Counted from the first letter of the stretch, positions 21,156 to 30,971 are shown. The stretch: DNA of 64,000 nucleotides from Methanobacteriaceae archaeon (GCA_030016715.1 JASEJD010000001.1:288962-352961); one strand, 5' to 3'. The notes: generated by a model from the sequence alone, not told the origin. Numbers and translations: made by a program.

Positions 21156-21935
21156 TTTTCTCGAAATTCTAACGCCCCCTCGTCCATAAATTTAAACTGC
21201 CAACTTGGACAATTTTTTTGGACGTTTAAAATTCTTTACTTCAATAATATATAAATATTTTGTTTTTATTTTCAAAAAAATTGGTTGATAAAACTCTTTT
21301 TAGAATTTAAGACTTTATATTAAGGAATTAAAATAATTATTAAGGGATGTATTACCTTAATTAATATATTTAAGAATTAAGGAAGTATTATCGGTTTTTT
21401 AATCCGAATAATTAGTATTTCTGTGATTATTAATATTTATAAAACGTTCAGACCTATTATTACATTTTTTAATTTCAAATTTCAATTATAGGCATAATTA
21501 AAATACTTTGAATAAAACAAAACATGATTTAAAACTATTAATCTACAAATAAATTGATTTAAGCCCATTAATAAAATTGATTATTTATTTGATTAACAAT
21601 AGTAATTTCATAAAATATATAGGAATATCTGACATTTCTAAGAAGTAATTTTATTTTTTATGAGAAACCATGCCTCCAGAAAATCTTGTAAAAAATTATT
21701 TACACTAAAACAAGTTAAAATTATATAAAATAATATATGTCGATTTAGAAAACTTATTATCCTCTATGAAAACATTTAATCTGAAAATTTGGCTATATAT
21801 ATGTTAAGTAGATTAAATAAACTATTAAATGCTTTAAATTTTCATAGAACCTTTTGGGAAGATCTAAATTATTTACAGATGAAAATTGAAATCAAAGTGA
21901 AGAATTAAAAAAATTTATAGTTTATAGGTAAAAAC
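21156..21935. other. 780-bp AT-rich intergenic region
   Basis: No gene seen. It holds the divergent promoters for the wall protein (leftward) and the alpha/beta hydrolase (rightward), and many A/T runs. The closest open frame is 35 codons at about 21799-21908, with no ribosome site or recognisable product. The rightward promoter has TATA-like TTTATAGTTTATA at about 21914. Confidence 0.6.
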
Positions 21936-22910
21936 ATGTTAAAACCTCAATACAAAATTATTTCTAATTTTGAATTTACTTCCGGTGAAATACTACCTGA
22001 AATTGTTATGGAATATGCTACTCAAGGTATCAAAAGAATTGATGAAAAAGGAAATATCACCAATGCTATTCTATTCTTGCATGGGTGGTCTGGAGATTAT
22101 ACATCAATAAATCGCCTGAAAGATGTTATTGGTCCTGGAAAGGCTGTTGATACAGATAAATATTTCATTATCAGTACCACAGCCCTAGGTTCGCCAGGAT
22201 CCTCCTCCCCCTCAACAACAAGACTTGGAGTTAAATTTCCCAAATATTCAGTTAAGGATATGGTTAATGTTCAGTTTCGACTTTTAAGTGAACATTTAAA
22301 GGTTAAAAAATTGAAGGGTGTTATTGGAACTTCTATGGGTGGTTTTTTGACCTTAAACTGGGCTACAGACTATCCTAATTATATGGATTTTATAATACCT
22401 ATCGTTACCAGCTATGATACGAAGGGTAGAAACTTTGCAATTAATAGTTTAATGAACCTAATCATTGAAAGAGATCCCGATTATCAGAATGGTAAATACG
22501 AATTTAATCCTAAAAATGCTGTTGAAAATGCTTCAATGCTACTCTATTTATTTGCTTTTTCACCAGAATATTATAAAAAAGAATTTGAAACCAATGAAAT
22601 TCTTTATAATAACTTGGTTGAGAGAGGAGTTGAAGGCCAAAAGAAGGATGCTAATGATATAATATGGCGAAACAATGCTTTAAACTCATTTAATATTAAA
22701 GAAGACCTCTATAAGATAAAAGTAAAAACTCTTATTATTGGAGTTAAACAAGATCCGCTTTTCCCTCCAGAGACTGATACCATTCCATTACATAAAGAGA
22801 TAAAACAATCAAAATTATTTTTATATGATTCAAGTCAAGGTCATCTCGGAATTAACGAATTAATAAAAGCTGAGAATGTAATAAAAGAGTTTTTAAGTGA
22901 AATTAGATAA
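21936..22910 (+). CDS. Alpha/beta hydrolase, MetX (homoserine O-acetyltransferase)-like
   Basis: 324 residues. Visible are ILFLHGWSGDY (oxyanion region), the nucleophile elbow GVIGTSMGGFLTLNW near residue 130, an acid in VKQDPLFPPETD and a His in SSQGHLGINEL, so a complete catalytic triad. The order of strands and the ALGSPGSSSPST segment resemble MetX-type acetyltransferases, but the conserved family motifs are incomplete, so the acceptor is unknown. Alone in its transcript; a short hypothetical gene follows after 130 bp. Confidence 0.82.
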   Translation: MLKPQYKIISNFEFTSGEILPEIVMEYATQGIKRIDEKGNITNAILFLHGWSGDYTSINRLKDVIGPGKAVDTDKYFIISTTALGSPGSSSPSTTRLGVKFPKYSVKDMVNVQFRLLSEHLKVKKLKGVIGTSMGGFLTLNWATDYPNYMDFIIPIVTSYDTKGRNFAINSLMNLIIERDPDYQNGKYEFNPKNAVENASMLLYLFAFSPEYYKKEFETNEILYNNLVERGVEGQKKDANDIIWRNNALNSFNIKEDLYKIKVKTLIIGVKQDPLFPPETDTIPLHKEIKQSKLFLYDSSQGHLGINELIKAENVIKEFLSEIR

Positions 22911-23041
22911 CAAAATAATCTCTGTAAAATGAAGAATTTTAATTATATATCAGGTGAAATAATCGAAGTTAAGAAATATAAATGTTGAACAACAAATTAT
23001 AGTATGAGTTATACTTTACTGAATGCTTTTGAAGGGATTAT

Positions 23042-23323
23042 ATGAAAGTAGAAGTTGTTGATTATGGTTATTCAGAGGTTTCGGGCCGATATTTTGTTAA
23101 ATATAGGATTTATAATATTAATTCTAGGATAAAGCAAAAAATTATTGAAAATCTGGAAGAAGAATTTGAAGAAGTAAATAATGATCTATTTTTAATCATG
23201 TACTTTAATGAACAATACTACCCCTTTAAGAGTCGGGAAGCCAGTGAAAGATTTGATGATTACCGTGCTCGTGAAGAAATAGAGATGACGGCATATATTT
23301 CCAGTGTTTTGGATGAAGATTAA
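23042..23323 (+). CDS. Small conserved hypothetical protein
   Basis: 93 residues with a beta-alpha pattern: YSEVSGRYFVKYRIYN, then a helix KIIENLEEEFEEV, then a strand LIMYFNEQYYPF. Acidic, no membrane segment or metal motif. Preceded by GAAGGGATT and 18 bp from the metallophosphoesterase, so probably the first gene of a three-gene transcript with the phosphoesterase and the phosphodiesterase. I do not recognise it with confidence. Confidence 0.72.
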   Translation: MKVEVVDYGYSEVSGRYFVKYRIYNINSRIKQKIIENLEEEFEEVNNDLFLIMYFNEQYYPFKSREASERFDDYRAREEIEMTAYISSVLDED

Positions 23324-23341
23324 TAAATTTAGGAGAGTTTA

Positions 23342-24211
23342 ATGAAAAAAGAGAGTGAGCCAAAAGCTTTAAAGTACCGGCAGAAAATGCAGAACTCAAT
23401 GGATAGGGCCCGTTCTAAAATAGGTAGACATAAATTTAAATCTGAGGATTTTGAAATAGTCACCATTAAAGTTACTATACCTGATTTAAGCCCGGAATTT
23501 CATAACTATCGAATAGTAAACATTGCAGATATTCATTTAGGGCAGTGGTTAACTCCAGTTAGATTAGATGGTGTAATAAATCTTATTAATAATGAAAATC
23601 CAGAATTAGTCACTATTACTGGAGATTTTGTTTCTTATGAAATTGATGGGGTTTTAGATGATCTAAATCGCTGCCTGAAAAAACTTAATCCAAAAGATAT
23701 TTCATTGGCTGTTTTAGGTAATCATGACCACTGGTTAGGTGCAGATAAAATAAGGAATGTTCTAAAAAAAAGTAATATCATTGATGTGAGTAACAATGTT
23801 TTCACTCTCAAAAAAAAGGGTTCAGTGCTTCACATAGCTGGTGTTGACAGTGTAATGTTGAATAAACATCGCTTAGATAAAGTTATGAATTTAATACCCG
23901 AGAAAGGGCCAGCAATATTATTAGCTCATGAGCCTGATTTTGCAGATATCAGTTCAACCACGGGAAGATTCAGTTTACAGATTTCAGGCCATTCACATGG
24001 TGGTCAATTTATTATTCCAGGTATGGGAACATTTATAAGAGGTCCCCATTTTATCAAATATCCAGTGGGCAAATACAAAGTAGGAGATATGGTTCAGTAT
24101 ACCTCCCGGGGTTTGGGAACCAATGTTTTCTGGTTCAGAATTAACTGCCCTCCTGAAATTACCGTATTTATATTAAAAAGTCCGGAGATTGCAATTGATG
24201 AAGATGAATAA
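23342..24211 (+). CDS. Metallophosphoesterase (YkuE/ICC type)
   Basis: 289 residues. The calcineurin-fold metal motifs are all visible: NIADIHLG (D, H), TITGDFVSYE (GD), VLGNHDHW (GNHD), LLAHEPD and QISGHSHGGQF (GHSH). The N-terminus lacks a membrane anchor, and a charged leader of about 45 residues precedes the domain. Bacterial YkuE-like members act on undecaprenyl or UDP-sugar phosphates; here the substrate is unknown. The next gene overlaps its end, so they are coupled. Confidence 0.88.
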   Translation: MKKESEPKALKYRQKMQNSMDRARSKIGRHKFKSEDFEIVTIKVTIPDLSPEFHNYRIVNIADIHLGQWLTPVRLDGVINLINNENPELVTITGDFVSYEIDGVLDDLNRCLKKLNPKDISLAVLGNHDHWLGADKIRNVLKKSNIIDVSNNVFTLKKKGSVLHIAGVDSVMLNKHRLDKVMNLIPEKGPAILLAHEPDFADISSTTGRFSLQISGHSHGGQFIIPGMGTFIRGPHFIKYPVGKYKVGDMVQYTSRGLGTNVFWFRINCPPEITVFILKSPEIAIDEDE

Positions 24212-26276
24212 ACAATTTTTGGTTTTTATTGGGAGAAGCATTGTAATATGGTTAAGTGAAGCTCTAGGACTTATAATATTAACTTATTTAGACATAGGAT
24301 TTAGTGTTAATAGTCTAGAGACTGCAATTCTAGTTATTGGAATCGTTGGTTTAATAAACGCTCTATTCTGGCCATTATTATCGAAAATTTTGCTTCCTTT
24401 CATGGTTTTTACGGTAGGTGTTGGCTCTCTTTTAATTAATGGATTGATAATATGGGTGGTAAGCGAGTTAATTCCAGGTGTTATAATTGAGGGGGGTGCA
24501 TTGTTTCTAGTTCCTTTAGGACTAGCTTTAATAAATGTCATAGTATCTGCAATTTTAACAGTTGATGATGATGCATCTTATTATCGTACCGTCTTAAGAA
24601 ATAATCTAAAAAATAAAAAAACAAGTTCCAATAAATCAGGTTTTATTATTTTAGAAATTGATGGACTATCTGAGGAAACCTTAAAAAAAGCAATAGCAAA
24701 AGGTAAAATGCCCACTCTTAAAAAATGGTTGGAGGAGGGGACTCATCGAATAAAAGGGTGGGAGACTGATCTTTCCAGTCAAACTGGTGCCAGTCAGGCC
24801 GGAATTCTCCATGGGCAAAATAAGGATATTCCCGGTTTCAGATGGGTGGAAAAAGAAAATAATAATAGAATTATGGTTTCCACTGGACTTTCTGATGCTC
24901 CTTTAATAGAAAAAAGAATATCAAATGGTAATGGACTTCTCTCAGCTAACGGAGCCAGCAGGACTAATCTTTTCTCAGGGGATGCAGAGGATGTTATTTT
25001 TACATATAGCACTCTTAAAAATTTGAAAAAATTTTATAACCGTACATGGTACTATTTTTACTCAAATCCATCAAATTTTGCTCGTACCATAGTTTTGTTA
25101 TTCTGGGATATGATTATGGAACTAAGATCTAGATGGAGACAGTGGAGAAATGATATAAAACCTCGTATTAAACGTAGTTTAGTTTATATATTTGTTAGAG
25201 CAGCAGCTAACGTTTTTTTAAGAGAAATAACTACTTACACCCTTATTGGAGATATTTTTGCTGGTGAAATTGACATTGCCTATGTTACATATCTGGGTTA
25301 TGATGAGATAGCTCATCACTCCGGAGTGGAAGATGAAGATGCGTTTTACGCATTAAAAGGATTGGATAAACAGTTTAAGAGACTTGAAAGTGCAGTTAAT
25401 TTTGCTAATAGACCTTATCATCTTATAGTACAATCTGATCACGGTCAGACAAATGGTGCTACATTTAAACAGCGCTACGGCTATGATCTAGAAGGACTGG
25501 TTCGAAAATTACTACCGCAAGGTTTTAGAATCCATAGTGAATTTGATTCCAACCAAGATCATTTTGGGCAGATAATAACTGATCCTTTAACTAATAGTAA
25601 GGAGTATGTTATGAGTAAAAGTGATGAAATACTTGATAAAAGTAAAAATTTTGCTGATAATACAATTAAAACCATTAATGAAAACAAATATGTTAAAGGA
25701 CGGTTATTGAAGTATATTAACAATTACCGACCCCTAAAAGAAGGTGAAAAAAAGCCTGTTTCAGCATCAGAATCTCAGATGATTGTTTTAGCTTCTGGAA
25801 ACCTTGGTTTAATTTATTTTACCGAATGGAAAGAAAGAATGAGTTATGAGATGATTAAACATTATTTTCCCGATTTAATACCTGGATTAGCCAACCATGA
25901 AGGTATTGGATTTTTAATGATACATTCCGAAAATTTCGGTCCCCTGGTAATTGGCAGTGAGGGTATTTATTATCTTGCCGATGATACTGTGGAAGGTGTT
26001 AATCCCTTAAATAGTTTTGGTTCAAATGCCCCCCATCATCTAAAAAGAACAGACAGCTTTAAATACGTTCCAGATATATTAGTTAACAGTTTTTATGATG
26101 AACAAAAAGATGAAGTAGCTGCCTTTGAAGAATTAGTTGGTAGTCATGGTGGTTTAGGCGGCAATCAAACTAAACCTTTCATAATGCATCCTTCACATTG
26201 GAATTTAGATAATGAAGAGATTGTTGGGGCAGAAAAGCTTCATGAAATACTTAAATCTAAATTTGAATATTTATAG
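24198..26276 (+). CDS. Membrane protein: holin-4-like domain fused to alkaline-phosphatase-superfamily domain
   Basis: About 692 residues. Residues about 10-120 hold four transmembrane helices of the DUF/phage-holin-4 type (LGLIILTYLDIGF, LINALFWPLLSKILLPF), as in COG1950-like membrane proteins. The remainder is a soluble phosphodiesterase/phosphatase-superfamily domain (IILEIDGLSEETLKKA, SQTGASQAGILHG, TYLGYDEIAHHSG, IVQSDHGQTNGA) with the metal-binding Asp and His pairs in place. It probably hydrolyses a phosphodiester or phospholipid head group at the membrane. TTG and ATG candidates at 24189, 24198 and 24204 overlap the end of the phosphoesterase gene; ATG 24198 fits GGAG at about 11 bp. 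Confidence 0.85.
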   Translation: MKMNKQFLVFIGRSIVIWLSEALGLIILTYLDIGFSVNSLETAILVIGIVGLINALFWPLLSKILLPFMVFTVGVGSLLINGLIIWVVSELIPGVIIEGGALFLVPLGLALINVIVSAILTVDDDASYYRTVLRNNLKNKKTSSNKSGFIILEIDGLSEETLKKAIAKGKMPTLKKWLEEGTHRIKGWETDLSSQTGASQAGILHGQNKDIPGFRWVEKENNNRIMVSTGLSDAPLIEKRISNGNGLLSANGASRTNLFSGDAEDVIFTYSTLKNLKKFYNRTWYYFYSNPSNFARTIVLLFWDMIMELRSRWRQWRNDIKPRIKRSLVYIFVRAAANVFLREITTYTLIGDIFAGEIDIAYVTYLGYDEIAHHSGVEDEDAFYALKGLDKQFKRLESAVNFANRPYHLIVQSDHGQTNGATFKQRYGYDLEGLVRKLLPQGFRIHSEFDSNQDHFGQIITDPLTNSKEYVMSKSDEILDKSKNFADNTIKTINENKYVKGRLLKYINNYRPLKEGEKKPVSASESQMIVLASGNLGLIYFTEWKERMSYEMIKHYFPDLIPGLANHEGIGFLMIHSENFGPLVIGSEGIYYLADDTVEGVNPLNSFGSNAPHHLKRTDSFKYVPDILVNSFYDEQKDEVAAFEELVGSHGGLGGNQTKPFIMHPSHWNLDNEEIVGAEKLHEILKSKFEYL

Positions 26277-26288
26277 AAATAATAAAAG

Positions 26289-26732
26289 TTAAAAGTATAA
26301 GTCTACGGGATATGAATCTCCTTCTTCTTGACCACTTGCTGGTAAGGAAAAGTGTAAATGCACAAAAAGCCATTTATCTTTACGTTTTTCAACTATTATA
26401 CTTAAACGACCCACCAGTATTACTTCTTCTCCATTGACCACTGCATTCATCATCATGCGCATGGATGCCCAGGCCACATTTCCACTGGAAGAAATTGTAA
26501 GATTCTCAAAACCTACATCAATTTCATCTGCCTGTTTAAAATCACGTTCAAATCCTTTTTTTAAGTCTTCATAGCCTTGGACCCATTCATCCTCACCAGT
26601 ACCTATAAAAACAAGATCAGGGTCATCTGCAAAAAGAGACATCATCCCATCTAAATCTTTACTGGCATAAGCCTTAGTATAATGATCTAATAACTCTTTA
26701 ACAGCTTTTTCAACCTCTAAATTTGCCTTCAT
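26289..26732 (-). CDS. SnoaL/NTF2-like (DUF4440-type) protein
   Basis: 147 residues, one NTF2-like cone fold: LLDHYTKAYASKDLDGMMSLFADDPDLVFIG, VQGYEDLKKGFERDF, and a beta end IIVEKRKDKWLFVHLHFSLP. These bind small ligands or act as isomerases; the role here is unknown. Converges with the phosphodiesterase gene (12 bp apart). ATG at 26732 follows GGGGG (complement of CCCCC at 26741). Confidence 0.82.
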   Translation of the reverse strand: MKANLEVEKAVKELLDHYTKAYASKDLDGMMSLFADDPDLVFIGTGEDEWVQGYEDLKKGFERDFKQADEIDVGFENLTISSSGNVAWASMRMMMNAVVNGEEVILVGRLSIIVEKRKDKWLFVHLHFSLPASGQEEGDSYPVDLYF

Positions 26733-27186
26733 AAATTAACCCCCATTATATGTAACTAATATTATTATATCTATCTTACTTTAATCTTTTCATTATTAGA
26801 TAATTACATCTTCTTTAATTTACATGGTTTAGAATGTTCACTGTATTTTTTATAACATTTTTAATTGAAAATTACTAAGATAATAACAGAAAAAAACCTA
26901 CTACTAATAGAAATATAAATGAATATCCTTAAATAAAGGATAATCCATGTTTTTTCTGTAGTTCTCATTAATTCAATCTCTATTATAGAGTTATTAAAAT
27001 ATTATAATCAATTAATTTTTAATAAAAGCAATAATATTAATTTAATTCCTTTATAATAAGATGTGCTAAAATTAATCTGTTAAATAAAGTTTTAATATAA
27101 TGCAATTATTAATATAATATATATTGTATTTGATTATAAGATTCAAAAAATAGAGATTCTATTAAGTAATAGGATGAATTTTCAAA
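26733..27186. other. 454-bp AT-rich intergenic region
   Basis: No gene seen. Contains promoters for the divergent NTF2-like and HIT-family genes and runs of A/T, including ATAGAGATTCTAT, a short inverted repeat near 27148. No ribosome site precedes any in-frame start long enough to matter. Confidence 0.6.
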
Positions 27187-27618
27187 ATGAAAAATTATAA
27201 CTATGGTAGTTTAATTCAGGAAAACCGTTTCTGGACAATTTTCTTAGCTCCTAATCAGAGCAATATTGGAACTTGTGTAATAGCTTTAAGGCGTAACTCA
27301 AGTGAATTGTCTGATCTGAAAGACGAAGAATGGGCTGAATTTTCTTTTATAGTCAAAAATATGGAACAAAGTTTGAAAAAATCTTTCAATGCAACCTTGT
27401 TTAATTGGGGATGTCTAATGAATTCCTCATACCTAAAGGAATCTCCAGACCCCCACATTCACTGGCATTTCATACCTCGCTATAAAAATCCAGTCGAATT
27501 TGAAGATCAAATTTTTGATGATCCCTATTTTGGTTATATGCACCCTCGTCCCGAAAAAAAAGTTTCATCACTCACTAGAAAAAAAATTATTGAAATGATA
27601 CTGAAAAATATGAAATAA
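27187..27618 (+). CDS. HIT-family protein
   Basis: 143 residues. The histidine triad motif is seen as PDPHIHWHFIPRY near residue 93 (HxHxH), after a strand LFNWGCLMN. HIT proteins hydrolyse or transfer nucleotides from dinucleoside or nucleotide conjugates. The N-terminal half is shorter than in classic HIT enzymes. ATG at 27187 is preceded by AGGATG. A convergent membrane gene lies 24 bp away. Confidence 0.82.
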   Translation: MKNYNYGSLIQENRFWTIFLAPNQSNIGTCVIALRRNSSELSDLKDEEWAEFSFIVKNMEQSLKKSFNATLFNWGCLMNSSYLKESPDPHIHWHFIPRYKNPVEFEDQIFDDPYFGYMHPRPEKKVSSLTRKKIIEMILKNMK

Positions 27619-27642
27619 TAGAATTGAAAGCTTTTAAAGTTA

Positions 27643-27855
27643 TCATTCAGTGAGTATTACTTTATATATTGCAGGTAATGTTAAAAATAAGGATATGATT
27701 ATAAATATCCAACCATATAACTCCCAATTATATCCTTGTAAATAATTCACTAGAAGAGCACCCAATCCTAGACCAAATAAAAATTTAGCAAAAATTGATA
27801 AGAATATAACTTTGAGATTACTTTTTCTAAATTTCTCAAATTTCTCAGTAACCAA
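27643..27855 (-). CDS. Small two-helix membrane protein
   Basis: 70 residues. Two transmembrane helices, about residues 17-37 and 47-67, follow a charged N-terminus (EKFEKFRKSN). No motif gives a function. It stands between the HIT gene and the broken isoprenylcysteine methyltransferase-like gene, whose stop is about 70 bp away; these could share a transcript. Confidence 0.6.
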   Translation of the reverse strand: MVTEKFEKFRKSNLKVIFLSIFAKFLFGLGLGALLVNYLQGYNWELYGWIFIIISLFLTLPAIYKVILTE

Positions 27856-27922
27856 CTCATTTTTTTAAGCTCCATTTTATTCAAAAATTTTGTTCAATCT
27901 TAAATTTTAAATTATTTTAGTC

Positions 27923-28530
27923 TTATAATCCAAATTTTGGGAAAATCATACCTACTTTTTTCTTATAATCAAAATATTCTTGTTCAAATTCTGGTTCTAA
28001 GATATATTTTTCTTCAAAATGGGCTTGGAATATTATGGCCAAAAATAACAAAGGTGAAAAATAAAAGCTATAAAGTCCTCCCCAAATCAAAAACCAACCT
28101 ATAATAAAAACTAACCCTGCAACATATTGCGGATGTCTAACCCATCTATAAGGATCTGAAGTAATTAATTTAGAGGGAGTTCCCAGATCTGTTCTGGTAC
28201 GTGCTGTTTAAGATGTATCATAGGATATACTCGAAATAACATTCCCAAGATAGCTAAAGGTATTCCTACATAATATTGTAGATAATTATTATCCAATCTA
28301 GGTTGGGGGATAAAAGGAATAACTAAAACCATTCCTCCAAGAAACATTATTCCTGTAATCATGACTAATATTCTTCTAGTATTATTTTTAACTTCTCCAG
28401 ACTTAGCAACCCACCATGATGTTAAAATAAAAAGGAAAGATGCTATTAATCCGTATAATATTATTAGCAATAACATTTCAATGTTTATGATTAATATTTG
28501 TTTATTAGATGCCTTTTTATAAAATTCCAT
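27923..28530 (-). pseudogene. Isoprenylcysteine carboxyl methyltransferase-like gene, frameshifted
   Basis: The first part (28530-28165) has three to four transmembrane helices and then reads off-frame into a stop at 28165. In the other frame, from about 28195 to 27923, the missing C-terminal part is clear: SDPYRWVRHPQYVAGLVF and FEEKYILEPEFEQEYF, which are the ICMT-family signature and the usual ending. One frameshift near 28165-28195 therefore splits the gene. The family methylates prenyl-cysteine or phospholipid targets. It may be a true mutation or a sequencing error. It lies next to the small ferredoxin. Confidence 0.82.
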
Positions 28531-28559
28531 TTTTAATCTAAATATTGAACTATTTTAAA

Positions 28560-28796
28560 TTAAACTTGTTCTTCATCATCCTTATATACTTGTATACACA
28601 TGGCTGGGCATGATTCAGCCGCTTCTATGCTGCACATTTCATTATCCAGATCTAGTATCTGTTTTTCATCATCGTTTTCTGAATTTTTTAATGATGAAAA
28701 TCCATCTTCAGCTATTTCAAATAATTCAGAACAAATATCCACACAGTTTCCACATGAAGTGCACATGGAACGATCTAACTCAACTCGATACACCAC
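28560..28796 (-). CDS. Small ferredoxin
   Basis: 78 residues. A single cluster motif, CTSCGNCVDIC at about 12-22, with a last Cys in ESCPAMCIQVY; one [4Fe-4S] or [3Fe-4S] cluster. It is acidic and carries electrons. Its stop is 30 bp before the start of the broken methyltransferase-like gene, and the two face the same way. Confidence 0.87.
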   Translation of the reverse strand: MVYRVELDRSMCTSCGNCVDICSELFEIAEDGFSSLKNSENDDEKQILDLDNEMCSIEAAESCPAMCIQVYKDDEEQV

Positions 28797-28899
28797 ATTA
28801 TTACCTCCCTGCTATATTATTAAATCGAATGAAACTTAATAATTATATCCTTTACCTATAATAATTAAACTTATAAAAATTTAAATATGGGGTTACAGT

Positions 28900-29259
28900 A
28901 TGGATTTAAGCCGTCAAGAATTAATGGAATTACAAGAACAGCTAGTAATAGTCTATAAATTAATATCACAACACAGATTAATGAAGAAGTTTTATTATAA
29001 TGGTGTGGAATTTGATGATCCTTTCATTGATAATTCTGAATTAATCCAGGAGTTTATGGAAATTGAAAATCCAGAGCAAATACTGAAAGGAAGCATTATG
29101 GAAATTGAAAAAATTAACAATCCCGAATTAGGTGATGATATAGATTTTTGCAGGATATTGGATTCTTTTGATCTTGATTTGTTAAAATATAAATACCGAA
29201 TTGAAAAACCTTCAGATATTGATAATTTAAATATAAAATCCCTTATAAACCATGTTTAG
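28900..29259 (+). CDS. Hypothetical acidic protein
   Basis: 119 residues, not recognised. Mainly helical and acidic, with no metal or nucleotide motif: MDLSRQELMELQEQLVIVY starts a helix, and LLKYKYRIEKPSDID is near the end. ATG at 28900 follows GGGGTTACAGT. It is alone and converges with an iron-sulfur protein; a narrow promoter region of about 100 bp lies upstream. Confidence 0.68.
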   Translation: MDLSRQELMELQEQLVIVYKLISQHRLMKKFYYNGVEFDDPFIDNSELIQEFMEIENPEQILKGSIMEIEKINNPELGDDIDFCRILDSFDLDLLKYKYRIEKPSDIDNLNIKSLINHV

Positions 29260-29310
29260 ATTTTTAAGGTAATATTTGTCTATATATTTATTATTAAGAT
29301 TTGTTATCGA

Positions 29311-30105
29311 TTATGTATCTACCAATGTTTCTACTTTTTCAATTGAACGTTTAATTGCGTCATTATCTACATCAAGTGTTATGGCATTGTTTGCACATAC
29401 TTCAACACACTGGCCACAAGTTCTGCATTGTTCCAAGTCAATTTTAGCTTTTCCATCATCCATGGTAATGAGTTCCATGAAACAGACATTTTTCTTGGCA
29501 CATTTCCCACATCCAATGCATAGTTTATTGTTGAATTCTATTCTAGCCCCTATCATGGGATTAATACTTCTTCCCAGATTTTCAGGGAGTTTTGGTGTCA
29601 TTTTCCACAAGCAACAACATGGACAGCAGTGACAAATGGATAAAAGTTCCTCTTTAGGCCCTGTGTTAAGCCATACACTATCGATCTTATTTCTACCTAT
29701 AATATGGACTAAACCCGCATCTCTACATTTATCAACATGTTTAAGGGCTTCTTCAACCGAAACCATTTTTCCTATTTTAGGAGAGATATTTTCAGTCCCT
29801 TTACCTAGGAATATACATCCCAAATCATGCGGATAATCCTTACAGTCAGTTGAAACTCTGCATATACAGAAATTCATGATAAATCTATTTTTAGAATTTG
29901 TAATTATTTCCTTCAAAACTTTGCTGGGGATTATTTCATTTTCAGATAATTTAATCTCTTTATTAACTTGTATTTTATCTAATTTAAGATTTTTAACAGA
30001 TTTTAATGCATTGTCACGGGGAATAACCATCATATCATCCCCTTCAAATAAGAGTTTTTCCACCACCTTGGCTAAGGGAGGAAATTTTTTACAGGCCCTA
30101 GCCAT
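29311..30105 (-). CDS. Cys-rich iron-sulfur protein
   Basis: 264 residues. The N-terminal part is not recognised. A central Cys-rich region has [19 protein letters not shown] (about 80-98) and CHCCPCCC near residue 162. The C-terminal half is a two-cluster ferredoxin: [13 protein letters not shown] and [13 protein letters not shown]. It thus looks like a soluble redox protein with two 4Fe-4S clusters plus extra Cys sites. Partner unknown. Converges with the hypothetical gene and diverges from nothing close; the Fpg-type gene follows at 30189. Confidence 0.85.
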   Translation of the reverse strand: MARACKKFPPLAKVVEKLLFEGDDMMVIPRDNALKSVKNLKLDKIQVNKEIKLSENEIIPSKVLKEIITNSKNRFIMNFCICRVSTDCKDYPHDLGCIFLGKGTENISPKIGKMVSVEEALKHVDKCRDAGLVHIIGRNKIDSVWLNTGPKEELLSICHCCPCCCLWKMTPKLPENLGRSINPMIGARIEFNNKLCIGCGKCAKKNVCFMELITMDDGKAKIDLEQCRTCGQCVEVCANNAITLDVDNDAIKRSIEKVETLVDT

Positions 30106-30188
30106 AACAAATCTGGATTTGAATGTTAATTTAATAACTCTAACACTAATATCTGAAAAATTAATCTTTAAAATTTAAATCACCATAT

Positions 30189-30971
30189 TTATGAGTTTGA
30201 AAGTTTTTGACATTCAGGACAGAAGTAGGTGGTCCTTCCAGCTACCTTAATAACATTTATACTTCCCCCACAAGGACATTTACCACCTAAATACCTGTGA
30301 GGCAATAAATAAGAATCCGGAAGATTTCCAGGTTCGTCCATGTATTCAATAGCCTTTTTTAACACTTTTCTAATGGAACGGAATAGTTTTTTAATCTCTA
30401 ATGGTTTTAATTCATCAGCATGGGTTAATGGATGTAGATGGCTTTGATATAATATTTCATCAGCATATAAATTCCCTATACCTGCAATAAAATTCTGATT
30501 CAATAGTAAGGGTTTTAAGGTGCCTCTTCTTTTTTTTAATAGTTGTTTAAAAAATTTATAATTAATATGGAGAGCATCTGGACCTAATTTTTTCTCTTGT
30601 ATAAAATCATTCATAGAACTGGTTAAACTAATCCTTCCAAATTTTCTTGGATCAATAAAAGCTAATATATGGCTGTTCTGGAAATGGATGACAAATCGAC
30701 TATATGGATTATCCATGATTGAACCATATTTTAGTGATCCAGTCATTCCAAAGTGGAAAACTAATGATTGTTCATTATCTAAATATGCAAATAGATATTT
30801 ACCATAACGTCCACTGGAAGTGAAGGAGTGGCCCTTTAATGTTTTTTTAAGCAATAGGGGATTTTCTGTTAGTATTTCTTTACTATTAATTCTAATACTC
30901 TTTATTATTTGATTAAGTGATGTGGAATCAAAATAATTTTTGTAAACCTCAACACTGGGCAGTTCAGGCAT
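30189..30971 (-). CDS. mutM: Formamidopyrimidine-DNA glycosylase (Fpg/Nei)
   Basis: 260 residues. Begins MPELPSVEVYKN, giving the catalytic Pro2 and Glu3; the helix-two-turn-helix and NFIAGIGNLYADEILY are present, as is a C-terminal zinc finger CPCGG...YFCPECQ, in which the first pair is spaced CxC rather than CxxC. It removes oxidised purines or pyrimidines. This bacterial-type glycosylase is uncommon in archaea, so transfer is likely. The M48 peptidase starts 39 bp away on the same strand, further right, and may precede it on one transcript. Confidence 0.92.
   Translation of the reverse strand: MPELPSVEVYKNYFDSTSLNQIIKSIRINSKEILTENPLLLKKTLKGHSFTSSGRYGKYLFAYLDNEQSLVFHFGMTGSLKYGSIMDNPYSRFVIHFQNSHILAFIDPRKFGRISLTSSMNDFIQEKKLGPDALHINYKFFKQLLKKRRGTLKPLLLNQNFIAGIGNLYADEILYQSHLHPLTHADELKPLEIKKLFRSIRKVLKKAIEYMDEPGNLPDSYLLPHRYLGGKCPCGGSINVIKVAGRTTYFCPECQKLSNS

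Noticed and set aside
21799..21908. A 35-codon open frame in the 21156-21935 gap as a small gene.
   Set aside because: No ribosome site, no recognisable product, and AT-rich composition makes short open frames common by chance.
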